Assembly (NCBI GenBank): GCA_022825185.1
Contig: JAJDYK010000079.1
Span: 1 to 19,354, forward strand
Origin: Candidatus Latescibacterota bacterium
GTDB taxonomy: Bacteria; Latescibacterota; UBA2968; UBA8231
DNA length: 19,354 bases
Direction: 5' to 3'
Shown: positions 15,002-19,354 of the stretch, one piece after another
Position numbering within the stretch: the stretch's first letter is position 1
Layout of the letters: the number at the start of each line of letters is the position of its first letter
Notes under the pieces: generated by a model
The model's input: the letters and a program-made list of their open reading frames with translations, nothing else
Told to the model about the DNA's origin: nothing
Database searches by the model: none
Program-made: the position numbers and the translations under genes

Positions 15002-18000
15002 AAGTAAATCCCCGAGGCCACCGCTCGCCCATCTCGGTCGCGCCCATCCCAGGCAAATCTATAGCGACCAGCCGCTAATGGCCCTTCTACAAGGTGGCGC
15101 ACGGGCCGTCCCAGCGCATCGTAGAGCACCAGCGCGACCGCCGCCGCCTGCGGCAGATCAAACGACAGCGCGACCTCGGCGTTGAAGGGGTTGGGATAGG
15201 CCGGATGTAGCGCAAAGTCAGTCGGCAAGGCCACTGCCTTGGACACCCCCTCCTCCGTAAGAAACGGCACCCACGCCACCGCGCCCTCGATCTGCGCTGC
15301 AATAGCCGTGCTGTCGGCCCCACTCCAGTAGTTGTCTTGGGCTTTCAACTCCTCGGCACTCAGATTCTCAAGGGCCGTAGTATTGTTGGCAAAAGTGTTG
15401 CCGCGAATCGCCGTCGGCATCCGTGCCCCTTCGACCCGGATGGCCACGGCATTGTCCGCAAAGCGATTGCCAAAGATGTGCGGCGCAGAATCCACAGATT
15501 GAATAGCCGGCGTCCCGCGGACAAACTCGCTGCCGCGAATCTCCAGTGACTCCACGCCCGTTAGCTCCAAACCCCGGCCCCCGACAAACGACCCCATCTC
15601 AATCACCCCCCTCGTCCCCGGCCCCAAGCGCAGACCCGCGGCAACATGCGCCCTAAACGTCGAGTTCCATATCTCCACCAGCGACCCGACGATTTCGGCA
15701 CCAGCGCGCAAATTGCGCTCGACCAGCACCTGCGCAAGGACCAAGCGCGCCGCACCCCCAGCCCGCAGCCCATCGCCTTGGTTGGCGACGAGGCGACTGT
15801 TGTGCAATTCCACCTCCCCCTGCCACTCTTCCAAATCCATGCCGTGCCCGGTATTTTGCTCAATCTGCGACTCCCACATCTCAATGCGCTGACCGCGACC
15901 GCCTATGGCCCGCACCCCAGCCCGCGGGTCGTCCGGGTCGAGGCGACCGTTGTCGATTACAGCGACACGGATGGCCTCTAAGGATGCGTTGTAGAGCAGG
16001 ATTCCCTCTTGGCCGTTGCCCTCAATGGTGGCGTTGCGCAGCGCGAGTTGCCCGGTACCGGCCACGAGCACGGCCGGGCCAGCAATGGTGGTAAATTCGC
16101 TCCGATCTATCTGTGCTTGGCCATTGAGTCTCAGCAACAGGCCATTGCCGCCGCTTTCGCGCACCACAGAGTCGGCAATGCGCAAGCTCGTCTCCTCGTC
16201 AATCTCGCCGCTAAAGGCAAAAGCCGTGCGCGTTAGCTCGGCGTGCTGCACCTCGACTTGAGCACCCGGCAGCACGTGAATGCCATACCACAAGCCGTCG
16301 TTGTCCGGGCCGGGATCGGTGGTTAGCTGCGCCCGCTGTCCGGCCATCCCCTCAATCGTCAACGCGCCTGCCACGATCAGTTCGGCAAAGTCCGGAGACA
16401 CGCCGCGCCGACTGAGATCAGAGCGGTCAAAAGACACCCTGCTCGGGCCGATGTGCAGTTCGGACCCAATCGGCACCACCAAATCCGCGTACACAGCCTG
16501 CTCGTCCAGCCACTGCGTCCGCCCCGGCGGCAAGCGGAAGCTGACGACCCCGCGATGGGCGTGTTCAATGGCGATGGCCGCAGGATCGACCGCTTGGCCG
16601 TCGAGCAGATAAATGCCCGACCAATCCAAGGGGCCGGTGCGCGCCGCACTCGACGCAAACGATGCGCCCTCGCCGATTTTGAGACCTCCATAGACGATCA
16701 GCTCGCTGCGGTCTGGATCAAACCCCGTGCCCTGCACATCCCCGCGAGCAAAGCGGACCTCCGCACCAGCGTCAATAGTCAGCGTGGCACCCGGCATCAC
16801 GACCACGTCCCCGTCCAAATCCACCCGACCCGTCCACGTCGCGTCGCCGACAATGTGGCCGGGGCGTTGCTGCCGCACCACATCGACGACCATAGCTGTG
16901 CCTTGCGGGCGGATGTTGTCGATAGCCACGCCCAACGGCAAATTCCGCCCAAAGCCCGTGTGGCCGCTGAAGGCTGGATTTGTGTCCCAAGCGAAGCGGC
17001 GGAAACGCACGCCGTCAAAAGGGTCGGTCGCATCGCCTTTGTTGCCATTGTGAGCCGAAGAATATGCCTCGTCCCGCGCCCAAAAGTCGAGATGGTCCCG
17101 TCCTTCCACTACATCGGGGTCGCCGTTGGGGGCAAAAAGCCCGTCAGCGCAGACCAAATCGACCTGTTTGTGGCGTTCCTCGTCGTTGTCGGCCCGTTCG
17201 TCTATGTGCCAGATGAGCAGGCCGTCTTGCGGGATATTGCGGTTGTAGTACGAGCCATCAGCGCGCCGATGTTCCAGCAGGAAGTACTCGTCTTGGGTCA
17301 GGGGAATTTTGTACGCCTTGCGGTCGCTGAAGATCTCCCCGATCTCCAGCCCTGCGACGCTCCCTTCCACTTCCACCACCTCCACCCAACCAAGCGTGGC
17401 TAGCGACCACGCCGAAAAGGCATTGGGGCCATCTTCTACGCCCCAACCAAGCGTTCCCCAGCCCATGATCCCCCAATTGCCAATGCCCGCAGAATCCTCC
17501 TCCGGGTCCAACTCGGCCACGGTCAACGCCGTCTGATCGAATAGATCGGGCAATCCCAACACGTGCGCAAACTCGTGGCACATCGTCGCGGCCGTAATGC
17601 TGAAAGTGTGGCCCCGCTGCGTGGTGCCGCCGAAACCCGTGAAGCGACTCCGCACCCGCACAAAGCCACCGCCGGCTGCCGGATCGCCACTAATGTAATC
17701 GGCGTCTAGCCCCAGACTGGCGATGCCAGTGGCCGCGCCGACGAAGAAATCGCGGGGAGCAGTATGCAAATTGATAAAGACGATATCGACGTACCCGTCG
17801 TCGTCACCTGAGTTGGGTACTCCGTCGGGGCCGTCGTTGTCAAAGTGCCCAAAATCGGCGTCTGCGTCCGCGGCTGTGAGAATCTCCAGATTGAAGCGAC
17901 CAAACTGGCCCCTAGCCCCTATAGTGTCGGCCAAGTAGGTATCTGCGGCAGCGCGCGAGCGATAGCGCCGAGGCAGCACCTGACCATCGACGTGAATCCG

Positions 18001-18255
18001 CCCGCCCGACATCTCGCGGTAGAAGTGGGCAAAACTGCCGGGCAACTCGTCGTCGAAAAGGTCGTTTGCCCACGAGGGCGCAGTGGTAGGAGCACCCTCA
18101 TCTTGGAACTGCGCGAAGATAACTAATGCACTCAGATGCTCCGGCGTCTGCACAACCTGCTGCGCCGACGATTCCAACGCCGCGCAGGCAAACTGGGCCG
18201 CTAGAGCTTGAGATGGGAGGAGGAAAAGAAGGAAAAGGAACAACCTACACGCCAT
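14944..18255 (-). CDS. Secreted M6-family metallopeptidase with beta-helix and C-terminal FlgD-like sorting domain
   Basis: This 1103-residue exported protein starts with a signal peptide ('[21 protein letters not shown]'). An M6 (immune-inhibitor-A-like) catalytic domain covers about 40-460, with zinc site '[13 protein letters not shown]' (H227, E228, H231) and a downstream 'WGIMGWG' Met-turn. An Asp-rich, likely calcium-binding stretch lies at 139-157. From about 466 to 1010 come repeated short strands typical of a right-handed parallel beta-helix. The end (1017-1103) is a '[12 protein letters not shown]...[10 protein letters not shown]...RLALVR' domain, typical of type IX-secreted or FlgD-like C-termini in FCB bacteria. 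The ATG at 18255 begins the signal peptide, but AAGGA abuts it with no spacing, so a TTG a few codons on is possible. It lies 19 bp after the PafA/Dop gene, probably in one operon. Confidence 0.85.
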   Translation of the reverse strand: MACRLFLFLLFLLPSQALAAQFACAALESSAQQVVQTPEHLSALVIFAQFQDEGAPTTAPSWANDLFDDELPGSFAHFYREMSGGRIHVDGQVLPRRYRSRAAADTYLADTIGARGQFGRFNLEILTAADADADFGHFDNDGPDGVPNSGDDDGYVDIVFINLHTAPRDFFVGAATGIASLGLDADYISGDPAAGGGFVRVRSRFTGFGGTTQRGHTFSITAATMCHEFAHVLGLPDLFDQTALTVAELDPEEDSAGIGNWGIMGWGTLGWGVEDGPNAFSAWSLATLGWVEVVEVEGSVAGLEIGEIFSDRKAYKIPLTQDEYFLLEHRRADGSYYNRNIPQDGLLIWHIDERADNDEERHKQVDLVCADGLFAPNGDPDVVEGRDHLDFWARDEAYSSAHNGNKGDATDPFDGVRFRRFAWDTNPAFSGHTGFGRNLPLGVAIDNIRPQGTAMVVDVVRQQRPGHIVGDATWTGRVDLDGDVVVMPGATLTIDAGAEVRFARGDVQGTGFDPDRSELIVYGGLKIGEGASFASSAARTGPLDWSGIYLLDGQAVDPAAIAIEHAHRGVVSFRLPPGRTQWLDEQAVYADLVVPIGSELHIGPSRVSFDRSDLSRRGVSPDFAELIVAGALTIEGMAGQRAQLTTDPGPDNDGLWYGIHVLPGAQVEVQHAELTRTAFAFSGEIDEETSLRIADSVVRESGGNGLLLRLNGQAQIDRSEFTTIAGPAVLVAGTGQLALRNATIEGNGQEGILLYNASLEAIRVAVIDNGRLDPDDPRAGVRAIGGRGQRIEMWESQIEQNTGHGMDLEEWQGEVELHNSRLVANQGDGLRAGGAARLVLAQVLVERNLRAGAEIVGSLVEIWNSTFRAHVAAGLRLGPGTRGVIEMGSFVGGRGLELTGVESLEIRGSEFVRGTPAIQSVDSAPHIFGNRFADNAVAIRVEGARMPTAIRGNTFANNTTALENLSAEELKAQDNYWSGADSTAIAAQIEGAVAWVPFLTEEGVSKAVALPTDFALHPAYPNPFNAEVALSFDLPQAAAVALVLYDALGRPVRHLVEGPLAAGRYRFAWDGRDRDGRAVASGIYFYRLRADSFVAVGRLALVR

Positions 18256-18274
18256 TCCTTTAGAGCAACATACA

Positions 18275-19354
18275 TCAAAACTTATCAATCGGCATCTGCC
18301 GGCATTCGCGGATGAAGACTTCGGCTTCGTGGCCATAGGTGAGAAAGGGATCGTCGAGGCTGAGGAATCTATCGTCGCCCACGCAGATGGAATCCCAATC
18401 AATTTGGTAGCGCACCTTCTGGTCGGTCAGCGATCTCATCACGCGGGAGCGGGCGCTGGCACGGGTATCGACCGGGGGATGCGTGATGGCTTGGTTGATC
18501 TGCTCGTCGCTTACTACTCGCTTGACCATCCCGCGCTCGTACAAATCAAAATAGAGGCTCCGCTCCATGTTGAGATTGTGGTATTCCAAATCCAAACTTT
18601 GGATCCAAGTATCCTGCCAGTCCAACCCCTCTTCCCGCATGAAGTACTCCAACAGCCACTTCTTGGCCACCCAATCGACGCGATCGACCAAGCATCCAGG
18701 ATCGTGTTCTAAGGCGTCGATGACAAAGCGCCACTCGTCCAACACCCAATCGCCTTCTTCGTCCCGGCCGCGCAAATGGCGCTCGGCCAAGTCGAGATAC
18801 GCGCGCTGAATCTCCGTCGCCGTGGTGTAGCGGCCATCCTCTAGCTGCACTTCCCAGCGATAGGTCATGTCGCGCGAAATGTCGCGGATGGCCTGCACCG
18901 GGTCGAGGAGCTTGATGTCGTCGCAGATCACGCGCTCTTGCTCTTCCAAAAGCTGCAACACCAAGGCCGTGGTCCCCACCTTTAGAGCCGTCGCGTACTC
19001 CATCATATTCGAGTCGCCTACCAACAGGTGCAAGCGGCGGTACAGCCCCCAGTCGGCCAGCGGCTCGTCGCGCGTGTTGATGATCGCGCGACTGAACTGA
19101 ATCCACTGGTAGATCTCAGTGACGATGTGGTCGGCCCGCTGCGACAGTTGGAATCCAACGCCTTCGTCCTCGGCATTGCCGTACTCGAAAATATCCGTGT
19201 GGCAACCCACGCGACCAGCACCGGCGAATATCTGGCGGGTGACGAAAAAGGGCAGCATGGTCGGCAGCAGCACTTGCGAAAACGGCACCTCCCGCCGCAC
19301 GAGATAGTTTTCGTGGCAGCCAAACGTAGCCCCTGTGTAGTGGTCGATATTGTT
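18275..19354 (-). CDS. pafA: Pup-ligase/deamidase family protein (PafA-like), 5' end outside window
   Basis: The 359 visible residues belong to the PafA/Dop family, glutamine-synthetase-like enzymes that attach the ubiquitin-like Pup to proteins (PafA) or deamidate Pup (Dop) for proteasomal degradation. Recognised blocks are 'GCHENYLV' near the window edge, 'LPFFVTRQIFAGAGRV', 'LSQRADHI', 'INTRDEPLAD', 'YRRLHLLVGDSNM' and 'ALKVGTTALVL'. 'LSQRADHI', 'VGDSNM' and 'LDDPF' look more like PafA; 'MVKRVVSDEQ' and 'PPVDTRA' also resemble Dop. I favour PafA but cannot exclude Dop. The frame is open to the window end, so the N-terminal ATP-binding part is missing only because of the cut. A GTG at 19298-19300 is internal, not the start. 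The downstream M6 gene is 19 bp away. Confidence 0.85.
   Translation of the reverse strand, partial: NNIDHYTGATFGCHENYLVRREVPFSQVLLPTMLPFFVTRQIFAGAGRVGCHTDIFEYGNAEDEGVGFQLSQRADHIVTEIYQWIQFSRAIINTRDEPLADWGLYRRLHLLVGDSNMMEYATALKVGTTALVLQLLEEQERVICDDIKLLDPVQAIRDISRDMTYRWEVQLEDGRYTTATEIQRAYLDLAERHLRGRDEEGDWVLDEWRFVIDALEHDPGCLVDRVDWVAKKWLLEYFMREEGLDWQDTWIQSLDLEYHNLNMERSLYFDLYERGMVKRVVSDEQINQAITHPPVDTRASARSRVMRSLTDQKVRYQIDWDSICVGDDRFLSLDDPFLTYGHEAEVFIRECRQMPIDKF

Noticed and set aside
16453..17403. 316-aa + strand frame
   Set aside because: It is a shadow of the M6 peptidase gene on the opposite strand, with no domain signal of its own.

Overview
The window reads as a bacterial chromosome segment in which a defence island lies between housekeeping or lineage-specific genes. 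The host-type genes at the edges are the 3' end of gatB (left), and on the right a PafA/Dop-family pupylation gene followed by a secreted M6 metallopeptidase with a beta-helix and a 'YPNPFN'-type C-terminal sorting/FlgD-like domain. A YPNPFN C-terminal domain together with a Pup-ligase homologue outside Actinobacteria suggests an FCB-superphylum or candidate-phylum bacterium (Latescibacterota-like would fit). This is inference from protein features, not a taxonomic identification.

Layout: gatB 3' end (1-305, +); AAA/DUF4143 ATPase (331-1488, -); a 163-bp divergent control region; then a long + strand defence block. That block is hsdM with a fused N-terminal XRE helix-turn-helix (1652-3481), a retropepsin-like aspartic protease (3514-3894), hsdS (3891-5201), a complete four-gene Qat system qatA-qatB-qatC-qatD (5239-9953), and a DUF3800 protein (10167-10838). 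Next comes a roughly 580-bp gene-free stretch full of inverted and tandem repeats (10839-11415), including a G-quadruplex-type array. It is followed by an orphan Phd/YefM antitoxin on the minus strand (11416-11658), hsdR (11731-14667) and a YgjP-like metallopeptidase (14654-15001). The M6 peptidase (14944-18255, -) and the PafA/Dop gene (18275 to the window end, -) close the window.

How it works together: HsdM, HsdS and HsdR form a type I restriction-modification system whose operon is split. Between specificity and restriction subunits sits the Qat system: a KAP-type P-loop ATPase, QatB with a Gly-rich N-terminus, a QueC-like enzyme with an intact PP-loop and four zinc cysteines, and a TatD nuclease with all six metal ligands. 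The Qat genes overlap end to start by 4-14 nt, so they form one translationally coupled unit reading on from hsdS. hsdR has its own control region, a divergent promoter pair shared with the orphan antitoxin and centred on a perfect 13-bp palindrome. hsdM appears to start as a leaderless transcript: the -10 hexamer lies in the left arm of a perfect 13-bp inverted repeat whose right arm is inside the coding sequence. This suggests autorepression by HsdM's own HTH domain, so modification and restriction may be under separate control. Two small proteases are embedded in the R-M operon, which is the least explained part of the locus.
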